This document shows positions 13,189 through 24,300 of a stretch of DNA of 64,000 nt, in pieces. The notes below the pieces were generated by a model. That model did not search any database. It was not told the DNA's origin and worked only from the letters and a program-made list of their open reading frames with translations. The stretch covers positions 31,872,719 to 31,936,718 of the forward strand of contig NC_054882.1 in assembly GCF_018320785.1 (NCBI RefSeq), read 5' to 3'. The translations under genes were made by a program, and so were the position numbers. Position 1 is the stretch's first letter. Every line of letters begins with the position of its first letter. This DNA is from Cheilinus undulatus. Lineage: Eukaryota > Chordata > Actinopteri > Labriformes > Labridae.

Positions 13189-13346
13189 GGGGCGCAGGTG
13201 GCAGAATGGATAAGGCGCGCGCCCCATGTACGCGGGCGGCCCAGGCTCGAATCCGGCTTGAGGCCCCCCCGCCCCCGACCCCATCCACCATCCTCCCCCC
13301 CATCAAACAAAGGCACAAAATGCCCAAAAATAAACCTTTAAAAAAG
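13189..13346 (+). mobile_element. tRNA-derived SINE, complete with target duplication
   Basis: The head is a tRNA-like pol III promoter: A box TGGCAGAATGG and B box GGCTCGAATCC. The body is C-rich and the 3' end is AAATAAACCTTTAAAAAA. A perfect 9-bp direct repeat ATCAACAAT flanks it (13180-13188 and 13347-13355), as expected for LINE-driven retroposition. The intact duplication suggests a fairly young insertion. Confidence 0.92.
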
Positions 13347-14093
13347 ATCAACAATATTTGCATCGGTTACTTAATCTTGCATGTATTGATGAATCCAGGA
13401 AAAAACATTAAAGTTGGAAAGCTGCCATCACTGCAGTGGTGTTGCACTATAACATTTGCTCATTTATCATGACTTTAAGAGAACAGAAATTGTGACATCA
13501 AGTAATGACTAAAAGAGCTGGAGCTAAAGAACACTAAAAACACTTATTATATGAAAGTTAAACAAAAATGTATTTTGTTTGATGTTAAAAGGCTGACTGA
13601 CAGAAAACTGAGTTTAAAGAATGTTGAAATTGAAAAAAGTTTACGAAACTTAGTTTTTTGGAGTAATTATTCATGCCATACTTTGTTAGAAGCCTCATGT
13701 AAAACATTCTTCTCTAAACAAGGGATTTTCTATTTTAGAACTGCCTTCATATATTATACTGTTCACTTGCGATGGCTTATGTGACATACTGTGCTAAAAT
13801 CAGGGGAAATACAGACAAAGCAAATTTAGCTCCTATAATAAAATTGCTGTAAAGAGCTATAAAGATGATAAATAGCTGATTGTGTTTGACCAACTAGTCA
13901 GGTTTTTGGCTGACCACTGAGGTCAGACCTACAGATGGGTCTGTATGTGACTGGCTGAGTTACTATACACTCAGAGCCATACATACCGAGCTGCTCTATA
14001 GGCGGGGTTTAGTTTTACTGAAAGCCGCCCGTAATGGCTGCCTCTGCAGCTGTTAAATACCTTTGATATAGCTATGGCATTTGCATCTAGTTT

Positions 14094-14640
14094 TGCCAGA
14101 ACTGGACCTTGTTTCTGTATGAAATAAAGAATAAAAACAACCCTAAAAGCTTTTCATGTTAGGAAAGATGTTTACTTCTTCTGCTGACCTGCTTCGCATG
14201 AGTATGTGATGGGGGAAAGGGTTACACATTGTGTGAATGCTTGTATACACTGGCTGCTAGTGGAGTGATTAGCTCAGAACCCAGCCACAGTGGCACTCTT
14301 GTCAGGAGTGGACAACATTTTTTTATTAAAACAAGTGCAGAGGGCAACACTGAAAGCTTTCCGTGACAGAAAAGGTGTTTTCGCTCTTCTACCGACCTGC
14401 TTCGGCATGAGTTTGTGAGAGGTACGGGGAAAAGGTTAGTTGTTGTGACTGGTTGTATACAATATCTGCTAGCGGAGTGATCAACTGATGTAGCTGTAGG
14501 AAAGAGGCAGTTGATTGGAACTGGACCAGATTTCTTTTTTTAAAACCAGAGCAGAGAGCCACACTGACAGCTTGTCTTGTCAGAGAAGATGTTTTTGCAT
14601 GTCTCCTGACTGGCCGTGGTACAGTAGTAGAGAGAGAATT
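14094..14640. repeat. Three degenerate tandem units of about 210 bp
   Basis: Successive blocks start at about 14100 (AACTGGACCTTG), 14305 (GGAGTGGACAAC) and 14519 (AACTGGACCAG). They share, in order, a (T)n/AAAACAA tract, GCACACTGACAGCTT-like sequence, AAGATGTTT, GACCTGCTTCG and, in the first two, TGTATACA...CTGCTAG-GGAGTGAT. The third unit is shorter. The 145-aa minus-strand open frame here crosses these repeats and is not a gene. Confidence 0.7.
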
Positions 14641-16749
14641 ACAGGGCAAAAAATTTGAAATAATTGACACAGCAGGTTTATCTTGGTTGGAGGCTCTGAA
14701 TGTCGGTTTCAATAATTTTTCGATTAATTTCCCAGCTCTAGGCAGCGGTAGCCTGCACAAGAGTAGCACATGCGCACAACGCACTTTCTGTGGGTGCATT
14801 CCCACATGAATGTAAAATATATTCATGCAAAGGATATATGAGTTGATCTGACGTGTCAGGTTTGCTTTTTCATGCCAACATAGCTTTATGTGTTACAGTT
14901 ACACACCTCAAAAAATAATCACTCCACCAGAACACACAATTCAGTCTGGTATTACAACAGACATCCCAGATCTTCGCGATAAGCCTCATACTCAGTTTTT
15001 ACCTAGTCTTGTTTAATGTCTGTTATACAAGCTGAAAACTGCAGACTGACTTACTTTTGCAAACAGCCTTTGCAATCATTGTTTACTTCAGGGATTCCAA
15101 TACAAGTAGAAAAATGTGCCCTGTTCTTTCTTTCTTTCTTTCGTTTGATCTCTTGATCTCACTCAACACGCTCTAATAACAGAGCTTTCCACTTGACCCA
15201 TTAGTGCACATTTATTCTCCAAAATAGCGAACACAAGGTATTTTCCCAAGACTTTGTCCTGTCTGATCTTCCAGAAAGTCAAAGCGCAGTCTCCAGTAAT
15301 CATCCACCGACTCGCTCACGCTCTGTAACTGTGTATGGGTTGATGTTGTTTGTAGTGGTTAAGGGAGGCATGTTGGAGAGGCGGCTGGAACAAGCCTGGG
15401 CATCTTGGCACGGAGCATCATACTCCAGAAGGATGCACAGTGTGGTGAGAAAAGTGACGTTATTATCACGTTGTGTGGGCTAAGTGTCAATGGAACTTTA
15501 TCACACACTTGTTTACGTATACACACCAACTGTAACAGCATGGAGGTTTTCTCCAGCCCTTCTTATAGGTATGTATCATCAGTATCAACAGAAAAAAACC
15601 TGAGAACAGTCTTTTAGAGTAGTTAGAGTGATGAGCTGTGATGAGCGATGGAGCTGACGAGGAGGAGGACGGGGAAGAGGAGGTGGAGTGTTGTGAGCAG
15701 TTCCCTTGTGGTATATTTCCAGGGATGAAGTCATTTTCCGTTTATAGCCTGGGCCGGCTGCTATCTGTTTAACTCCGCTGATACATCGAGATATTGCTCA
15801 TTATCTTCTGTTCTCGCTGGCGTAGTTGGTAGTGTTGTTGTCCCTGTCAGTGACGTCTGTGGGTTTTGAGCATTTTCCAGTTCAGGCATTGTTCCTGAAG
15901 CCAGTACACAGTGAGTTTTAGGATTGATGAGCCATTTGGAGGCTTGTGTTGACTCTTTGAGCCACTCATTCCGTGCTGCACTCCATCCAAATCTGTCTTT
16001 GTTACGTCTCCTCTCTCCTGCTACCTCTCTCCTCTTTTATCTGTCAGCCCCTTGCGTTCCTGGACAGGATCCAGAAGAGACACTGGATCTGGATGGGGCC
16101 CGGCTTTGAGACTTGATTCAAGCATGAGAGTTGTTACAGGAGTTGAGGAGGTTGATGGCGGTGGTTGTGTGTGTGGAAGCAGTATGAAAACACAGCTTTG
16201 GCCCCTACTACTGCTGAGGCCCCCCGCCCTCATGGGTCTGGAGGTGAAAGGAAAGTGGGGGTGGTGGAGTGACGAGAGCTTCCCAGGCTGCAGCAGGCAC
16301 AGAGTGATGGCATCTGGTTTCAGCCACTGTTGAAAGAATAGGCGGAGAGGGAGATGAAGATTGATTGAGGTGAGGGAAATGGAGCAGATATGGAGAGTGG
16401 AGGGTAAAACTGGATTGACGGCAAATGCATAAATACCCATTTTATTTCTGATTGGGGTAAACTACCCGGCTTGGATGTGATGAAAATGCCTTTCTGGTCT
16501 TACCATTAACAGATGTTTGAGAAATGGTCTGAAATTTTGGGGGTATCTGCTTGTTTGCTTTCCTGCAGAGTTATGGCTTCCATACAGTAGAAGAACTGAA
16601 AAAATAAATAACTTTAAAAAGACAAAACTCTGACAAGTTTGAGTATCTAAAGACAACGTGTCAGCAAATCACAGAGTAGTAGTGATGCACTGATTTTGAG
16701 CTCAGATACCGATTCAATACCTGGAGTCTTGTTTATAAAACAGTGCATT
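14641..16749. other. No gene confirmed; one exon-like spot
   Basis: A pyrimidine tract and AG at 16028-16047 precede short open readings (for example PCVPGQDPEETLDLDGARL then TGA), but no frame continues or has a matching donor, so I do not call an exon. Base content is more GC-rich from 16040 to 16330. Confidence 0.4.
15127..15143 (+). repeat. (TTTC)n microsatellite
   Basis: A short run of TTTC units in a non-coding stretch. Confidence 0.6.
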
Positions 16750-17400
16750 GAATGTACAGTCATGTGTATAAGTTTCAGGCATGTAGGATGCTAAGGATTC
16801 ATCATGGGGACGAATGTGCCACAACCCAGGGCCAAAGGGAGGGTGGACAGAGTCAAGCCCGACCCATGTTGACCCACATGGGTGTCGACTGGCAGCCAAG
16901 GTCAAGCTTGATGACATTTCTTTTGTCAGGGCCATTTCACTCCCTAGTAATGTGCTTAGTGACCATCGGTTCTTCAGGTCCTTGGGATATCCACAACACA
17001 ACCAGGGGGTCGGGGCAACCTTTCTCAAATGATGTGGCAAGGCACACCAGGCAAGTCTAGGTGTGCCACAGGAATTTTTATTTATTCATTATTATTATTA
17101 TTTTTTACTACAACTATGCAACAACTCAAGTTACTCATACATGTTTTAAGAGGTTATTTTGCATGGATATGAATATGATGTGCCTTGAGACTATGGTTTG
17201 GTCGCAAAGGTTGAAAATCCCTGCCCTTGGCCATGCTTACTTGCCACACCATCCCTATTCTGTCCTAAAGGTTGTTATATTTCAACAGATTATTTTCCCA
17301 TGCCCCTGGTAATATGCAAAGACATCCAGAGTATGACCGGGGTTGTGCCAATCCTCCTTCCCACCTGATGGTGCCCTCTGCAGCTTACTCACCACACCTA
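16750..17400. repeat. Dispersed repeat, copy 1 (interrupted)
   Basis: Shares long colinear similarity with 30820-31260: GATGCTAAGGA-TCATCA, TGTGCCACAACC, GGTCAAGCTTGA, TTCCACAGCACAACCAGGGG-like sequence, CATGCTTAC-TGCCAC, CCCCTGGTAATATGCAA and GACATCCAGAG. A separate insertion at about 17010-17227 interrupts this copy. I cannot assign a class; no open frame is conserved between the two copies. Confidence 0.75.
17010..17227. mobile_element. hAT-like miniature element nested in the dispersed repeat
   Basis: The left end GGGCAACCTTTCTCAAATG and right end GGTTGAAAATCCCTGCCC are imperfect inverted repeats, and the interior carries GGCACACC and GGTGTGCC blocks seen in fish hAT miniature elements. 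Sequence on both sides continues the repeat shared with 30820-31260, where this segment is absent. Confidence 0.65.
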
Positions 17401-20400
17401 TGCCTTACTTCAGCCTCAATTTTTGGCCCAAACATGCACAGCAGTTTATACTAGAAGTATATGTGGTATAACCCCCCAAAATATTCCTACGCCCCCACTA
17501 CAGTCCACATTTAAACATAAATAGCTGAGCTCTTTGTGATTAAAATGCATAAAAATGAACTGGCAGTGCCAAGGTTTTCAGCAGTGAATCACAATGACAA
17601 CCAGAGGGAAATGAAAGAAAATCAACTTTCTAAGACACACATCTTGTTTGTATGCTTCAGTTATTGATGGGTGATATGGAAAAATGATCATATCATCAGT
17701 TTTAAGGCATGATCATAGTTAAGATTTTATCATGCTCCTTTTTCACAGTCTTTTAGATAAGTTGTCACTCACATAATTTTCATATGTGCGAATGTTTAAG
17801 TCAAGTTTATTAATTTTTTTCATTACCTTCAGCAATAACCTGATGGTTGAAAAATCATCAGGTTATTGCAGTTTTACAGTTTTTGAATTATTAATGTCAA
17901 CAGGAATTTACCATCACTTCATACAGAACAGAAAAAAAAAGATCCTGACACCTGCTGAAAAATCGGTATATTCCAATAGAAATGGATAACCTAGGTTTAA
18001 GCAGTTATTCTAATGAAAAGCATAACAAAAGAGGAACTTGTCTAGTTTTAACAATGACATTTTATTTACGCTTTTCCTCATCATTTTACTGAGCTGGCTT
18101 TGGACAAGTCGTAATGTAACCTCCTTGTTTGGCTAGCTGATCAGCTTTTACCCTGCTGAGGTTTTTGAGTGATTGAAACAGCTACTTTGAGTGGATGAGG
18201 AAGATTTCTGTCCTGCAGCAGCAAGAGTAGCAGCCAATAGGTTCTTTGCAGATGACCTCATGCAGCAACAGATCACAAAAAGTGATTTCTACATTGAGAC
18301 ACGCTACCGAAAAGGCCATGTTTTGAGTAGTTTACGACTATGTGAAGTATTCAAAGGGCAAAAATAAAAGCAGTCTTCATTATTAAGCCGCTTTTGTGTC
18401 ACAAAAGTAGTGATATATTCAGGCAAATCAATCATCAATAAAATAAAACCTTAAAAAATTGCAGAGAAACGGCACCAGGAAGAAATTTAAGGCCTCAACA
18501 AATCAGTCTGATTTGGTTCAGTGCAGTTTTGTCAGGGTTTAGCACAATTAGCTCTGATCTTACTCATGTTTCCTCAGCTCAAGTCTGTCTTACCAACCTC
18601 CAGTCTTGCTCATTGTGATGGGAAATGCGTCTCTTTTTAGAGATCCAGATCATTTGGCTCAGTCAAGTAGAGCTGGTTGTTAGACTCCCAAACGGCTCTT
18701 TGGTAACAGTTTGTCTTTTTGAATGTGGATTTAATATCAGAGGAAAGGTATGTGGCACTTGAACAGGTGCCAGCTACTCTGGCTAACATAAAAGAACATT
18801 TTCATAGAACAGACTCGTTCATGAATGGCTCACCATCACTTGCTTGCTCAATCCACAAGCTTAATTCAGTTAAAAATACATGACTGTTTCCATCAATGGC
18901 ATGTTTGTGACAAAACCAAGATTTTATTATATGTTAGAGGGGCTCAGCTAGCCTCTTAGCTAAGTATAAGACTCCTCAAAACTTAATGTCCCTTCATCTG
19001 GCTAGACAACACTAGGAGGTCTGCAGGACCAAGTATTTGCAGTATTGATTGCCTCTACGCCAGGTAAATCATTGTTCTAAAAATCCCTTTTTTGTAAAGT
19101 GTAGGGATCGTGTTCAAAGTATGCAGAAATTTTCTGATGATAATTGCAGTGTAGAAGTCTATTTAGAGCTGTAAAGTACTAACTTTACTCAGTTCCTGTT
19201 CCTTCCTAATGGCTGTCCCCCACTTCCTGACCCAAGTGGACATTTGGGATCATGTGATTACAAACAGCCTTCAGACATCTCATCTTGTTAATAAAAACTC
19301 AATATACATTTTGTCATTTGATATTATCAGAGATATTTTAGCAGTGTTAAAAGTCATTTCAAAATTAACGCTGAGCAGTGACTGACTAGCTAGTTGATGC
19401 CTTACCATCAGAACTATCATAGGCTGTTTAGCTAGAGTTTACCTAAATGGTGTTAGTTAAGGTATTGGTCCATAGCTGCTGTCAAACCTTTGACCCCTGA
19501 TCAAGCATCAGACAGCCACAGAAACCGCTATCCATCCATGTACTAAACATCTTTTTTCCCAAGAAGTGAACAATGTATTTTACAGAGTGCTGGCAACAGA
19601 GTGCGGAAACTTTTCAAACATACTGATAGGGGCCTGAATTAATGATCAACAGGACAAATTTCTAACACTGCTTAATCTCTTGAAGCAGGCATTTCAGTCA
19701 AACAACCGCAGCTCCAGGACAGAGTGAGAGAGATATTACCGCTGCTTTTGATGTCTGCACAGACAGCCTTGTTCTTCTGAGACTTATACTTTGTCTGACC
19801 TCTCTGGGCCCTAAATGTCTGTCATACAGCAGATGTGACCACAGAAAAATGCTCTGTGCGGATAATTCGAGGACAGAGAGCCTTCCTGATGTACAACTCC
19901 CCCTCAGTTGGACTGAGTGCAGCTACCATATGGAGAACATCTTAGCCGACTCCACATCTATCAAGTTTAACGATAACGTGGTTTTTCCACCTCTCATTCT
20001 CTGTCTGTGTGGATTAATATGAATGGACAAGCTTGTTTCCACATTTGTAGATAAATCAGCTCTAAGTTGTGGAGGGAATTGTTGCTGTGTAACTGCAGCT
20101 CAGCAGTGTATCCCTTAAGATGTTAGCTGAAGTCATAGCAACACCTGTAGCCTCACTATCTGTTACTGGAGCCTCATTTCATGACGTCACTGGGTGCTTT
20201 CCTAGAGCAGTCATAGGGATGCATCTTACTTAGTTCTCACATAGGTGTCTGGTAATGGATACCAATGAGAATAAAGAGCTATTCATGTAAAGGCACTCCA
20301 GTTTTTCCATGGGATCAGCTCCTCATTAAAGTGAATCTGTCTCAAGGTCTCAATCTTTCTTAGTCCACCTTCTCACAAACTCCCCCTCAGCAGGGCTCTA

Positions 20401-21054
20401 GAGAAAGTGCTGCCTCACTGCCAAGTCCAACAAAGTCATTTCCTGTCGTTTCCTGTAGGGAGGAAAATGACCAGAGCTAATTTTAGAAGGAGGGCCTGAG
20501 GAGCCACAAAAAACAAAGTTCTGCTCACACAATGGGGGCTGCTTTGTGACTGGAAAAAGTGTTTATGTCTCCAAAACTGCAGCAAGAATGAACAAAACCT
20601 GAGTGAAAATGTTCTAATGAGGTGTGGTCATTTTCCCACCACTGTTAGTTTGGATTTCTCTCAGTTTTACATGACGTAGCCTGGCTGAAATGATGCTGAG
20701 GAATTTTACTGTTGACGTGTTGGAGGAAGTGCAGCTGACCAATAATACCATAACTCGAGGACAGCAGGTAATCCTCACCGTTTCCATCTGACAAAGCAGG
20801 ATTAACCCTACATCTGACAGCTCTGATGCTCACCAGGACTACTCAGTGTTTAGAAAGCTACTTTTAAAGTGTAGTGAGGTCAACTTACAGTCACTATTTA
20901 TTAAATAAAGCTTCACTGTACAGAAGTAACACCCAAGAGAAGCTTAACTAAAACTATACTTACATCGCAAAAACATGTCTTTTGCATGCTCATCATGGGG
21001 AGCTGTCTCTGTTCTAGTTTGAGCTTTGGATTTCATATTTTTAATTTGGGGGAC
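17401..21054. other. No gene recognised
   Basis: Long AT-rich stretch with low-complexity spots; 19680-20560 is somewhat richer in GC, but I find no splice-bounded open frame. Intronic if the plus-strand gene is real. Confidence 0.45.
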
Positions 21055-21170
21055 CAGGGGTTCCCAAACTTTGAGGTACCAAAGACCCCATGTAGACCCC
21101 ATAGGGGAATGTCCTCTTGCAATATTTTTTAAATTATTGTACACAATGATCATAAATATTTAAACATTTC
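21055..21170 (+). repeat. hAT-like element, one end
   Basis: CAGGGGTTCCCAAACTTTGA followed by CCCCATGTAGACCCC is the characteristic terminus of a hAT-type miniature element. I could not find the opposite end. Confidence 0.45.
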
Positions 21171-21687
21171 AGATATACAACAATTATTTCCTTCTTTCTA
21201 GTAATAATGAATTTCATTATTCTATTCATTAAATCTCTATTGGTATTCTTTCTTTAAATTTTCTATTAGAAGAGGAGGTGCATAGCTACATTTTAGCAGT
21301 CCAGCTAAAAGAAAGCTACGTGGCATGCATTACTGGCTCGATTCTGATTGGCTGAACTGTTTTGCGTAATTTTTATTTCATTAAAGATGAATGAAAAAGA
21401 CACATAGATATTCAATGATTAATTACATCTAAATGCTGATTTTAAGATATTGTCATAATGAACAGTATGATATGATTTTAAATTTGTTCAGTTTTCCTTC
21501 CAAGTTTTTGCATGTATTTACAATAAACAAGTCATCTGATTTTATTACAGTTTTAGGAAAGGGTACTCATTAACTACTTCACTCAGGATTTTTTTCCAAA
21601 ATTGGAAGTAAAGTATATTTTTAAGAGAGAACAAATTACAAAGTAATGCCACATTAAAAAATAGTTTCTTGAGAAAATACCTTTACT

Positions 21688-21770
21688 GCCTGTCTTGGCC
21701 AGGACACTTGTAAATGAGATTCTTGATGTCAATGAGGTTTTCCTGGTTAAAAAAATGTCAGTAAGGGCCT
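21688..21770 (+). repeat. Non-LTR 3' end fragment (TGTCTTGGCCAGG family)
   Basis: CTGTCTTGGCCAGGACAC, GAGATTCTTGATGTCAATGA and TTTTCCTGGTTAAA match, in order, the segment at 47914-47990, so both come from one retroposon family in which this motif series precedes the 3' tail. Confidence 0.6.
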
Positions 21771-21861
21771 TTCTGTTTGGAGTTTACATGTTCCCATCTT
21801 GCATGCATGGGTCTATCTGGTTACTCTGGCTTTCTTACACCTCACAAGACATGCTTGATTG

Positions 21862-22040
21862 GTTAATTGGTGACTAAATTGCCCGTAGGTGTGAGTGTGC
21901 CTGTCTGTAATTTAGCCCTGCGATTGACTGGCAACCAGTCCAGAGTGTACCCTGCCTTTTGCCCAATGACAGCTGGGTTAGGCTCCAAAACCCTGCCACC
22001 CTGTATGGGATAAACAGTGGAGAAAATGGATCCTTGCCTT
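21862..22040 (+). repeat. LINE 3' end fragment
   Basis: AAATTGCCCGTAGGTGTGAG, GACTGGCAACCAGTCCAG, GTGTACCCTGCCTTTTGCCC and AGCTGGGTTAGGCTCC are successive landmarks of a LINE 3' region that is very common in fish genomes. The copy at 41236-41580 is a related fragment in the opposite orientation. Confidence 0.75.
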
Positions 22041-22234
22041 CCTTATTTGGGTTACTTCACAAAATGAAAGCAACCAAACTTGAACACACACCTTTATTTA
22101 CTTCAAACTTCAAACTTTATTTGCCTAAGACATACCTAAGATCAAGCCAAAATCTCAAGGCACACAACAACCTTATCCCTACTCAATGGCCCCTTTAACA
22201 CATTACAGAGTTGCTTAAGCTCTGGTACAGTTGT

Positions 22235-22318
22235 AGTAATAACATACGGTTTGTACAAATTCCCATGACATGCCAAGACTTGCCTTTGGGCCTTGGCACA
22301 CCATTTAAGAAACACTGA
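22235..22318 (-). repeat. hAT-like element, one end
   Basis: On the minus strand it reads CAGTGTTTCTTAAATGGTGT followed by GCC and CCAAAGGCAAG, related to the element at 17010-17227. Only one end is recognisable. Confidence 0.45.
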
Positions 22319-23044
22319 TTTAAATAATGAATCAAAAAGTCAACATCAAAAAACACATCTCTTTGACTACACTTGATTCATGGATAATGTAATCTCAAAC
22401 ATGCTTTTAACTACCAAAGATCTATGAGTGAAGGGTTGTGATTAATTACTTTGATTGAAATCAAGTGATTGATCTTGCCTGTGCAATGATGTTGTTTGAC
22501 CGACCTAACACATGCATAATATTCATCAAGACATTAAAGATATATAAAAACATGACAGCAGAAGTTAATGAAAATGGACCATAGTTTTCCCAAAAAAAGG
22601 CCTAACTGTGGGGTTTTACCTGTTTTATTAGAACAGTTGTAAATGATCAACCAACACAACTGTGAACTTTGTGATAGTATAACAATGGTTGTTGACATTT
22701 TATGTCTTGACCAATGCCAAATGTCCTGCTGTCTTCCACAGTTGTTCTGTGCTAACTGCACATCATTTTCTATAACTGGTTCTTCTTCATGCTCCTCAAC
22801 AGCAGCGGCCAGCAGCAGCCTCAATTCATACTATTGCTCTGAACTGTTGTTTTGGAGAAGTAGTAACTGGTCTGTTTTTGAGGGGGGTAATACATTGTGA
22901 TTTCAGATCAATGAGTTGACTTGGAGTATTAACCGATAACGGCATTCAGTGTTTAAGGTGTAACACTTGTATTTGAATTGGAACAACTCTACTACTGACA
23001 AATGTGAAACTACATTGGCCTTTTCTCTCTTTCTGTGTTCCCAG

Positions 23045-23170
23045 AATCTGACAGGAAGTCGCCCTCCACCCCGGTACACCTACGATCCCTCCATCTTCGC
23101 CTTTCGCTCCTTGAGCACAGTGCCCCCCTGCAGCCCTCTGACCCCGTCTGAGGATCCGCCCTGCTCATAA
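23045..23170 (+). CDS. Candidate terminal coding exon of an unidentified plus-strand gene
   Basis: A strong acceptor (CTCTCTTTCTGTGTTCCCAG) precedes a GC-rich block that stands out from its AT-rich surroundings. Phase 0 reads NLTGSRPPPRYTYDPSIFAF and ends at TAA 23168-23170. Phase 1 reads ESDRKSPSTPVHLRSL and ends at TGA 23149-23151. Phase 2 stops at once. Either phase joins in frame to the 12160-12213 candidate. The Ser/Pro-rich phase-0 reading looks more like a real C-terminal tail, but I recognise neither. In human, MRPL33 and RBKS lie beyond SLC4A1AP; neither of these peptides matches what I know of them. Confidence 0.5.
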   Translation, partial: NLTGSRPPPRYTYDPSIFAFRSLSTVPPCSPLTPSEDPPCS

Positions 23171-24300
23171 GAAAATCCATCCATCTGTCTGATAATCTCC
23201 CGCCAGTTCATCATTTTCAGACAGCTGCTTTTTTGTGGCTTTTGCAGCGAGACCAAGAAGTGACAGTTAGACTGCTAGAAAGAGACGTTTGTTTGAAGTT
23301 GGAACTTTTGCACACTCAGGTAACCCATCCTGTCATCAATCTTGCTCTCCACCTAAAAACAATAGGAACATTTGGGGAATAAAATGGCCTAAACACATTT
23401 CTAAGGATACTTCAGGTTTTGCTTGTACATCTCTAAGAGGTGATCCTGAGATCATAGGATGAACGGATGAGAAGCAAACTTGGACTTTTGTGAAGAAGTG
23501 GTACAAAAGGGACAAGGCCAACCATTTTTAAACCTGAATTTATTCTGGGTTGGAACAATATTCAAGGGAAATAATGCATGTAAGACAATCAAATGGTTTC
23601 AAGGTTTCTTCCTTTGATGTGATTACTGGACATCATCTTAAGGTTCTTGGTAACTTTATATACTAAACATGGCAAGGTGAGTCATCTGATATCCTGTTAT
23701 TGTTGAGATGAACGTAGACTGTCTGGTCAAACTACTTCTTTCAATGTGTCATTGAATATGCAGGTCATGACGAGCTATAACAAACATGTATGACATGTAT
23801 GTAGTTGAATAGTTGACCTTTGATGATGTACGTTTGTTGATGAACTTTTCACTTTTAGTCCAGGTCAGAGTTAAGTACTTGTATCCTCTTTCCTTGCATG
23901 AATTCCGCTGTTTTGCAGAAAGAGAGGTATGTGGAAATAAGGAAGTATGACAATAGTTTGCTGCACATTTGGCAAGTGTAACTGGTGCTATGTTATGCAT
24001 AGCCTATTTGTAGTGTGCCATTTTTTCCAATATTGTACCTCATTACTTTCTAGGTAGAAGAGGACCACTGGTGTATGAGGACATCCCAGTGTTTTCTAAA
24101 GATCTCTTAATGCCTTGAAATCACATTCCTGTTGTAATGAATGAAACTTGAAGGAGTTTGCGGCTCCTTTTATGAGTCCATCAATCGATTGAACATGATG
24201 TCACCACTGTAACTAAGATTTAGCCGAAGTGAATGTAACATTGTGACATGTTTTGGTCCATTGTTGCACATAATGAATCAATAAATGCCCTGTGGCCTCT
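23171..24300 (+). other. Possible 3' UTR of the unidentified plus-strand gene
   Basis: Non-coding sequence without recognisable transposons. It holds AATAAA at 23378-23383 and again at 24280-24285; the second is followed by a TG-rich tract (CCTGTGGCCTCTTGTTT), the usual setting of a cleavage site. The assignment depends on the preceding exon being real. Confidence 0.35.

Noticed and set aside
14389..14826. 145-codon minus-strand open frame
   Set aside because: It crosses the degenerate 210-bp tandem units and has no protein-like features.
16021..16440. 139-codon minus-strand open frame and an exon-like spot on the plus strand
   Set aside because: The two strands overlap fully, neither shows a domain, and the plus-strand acceptor has no donor or continuing frame.
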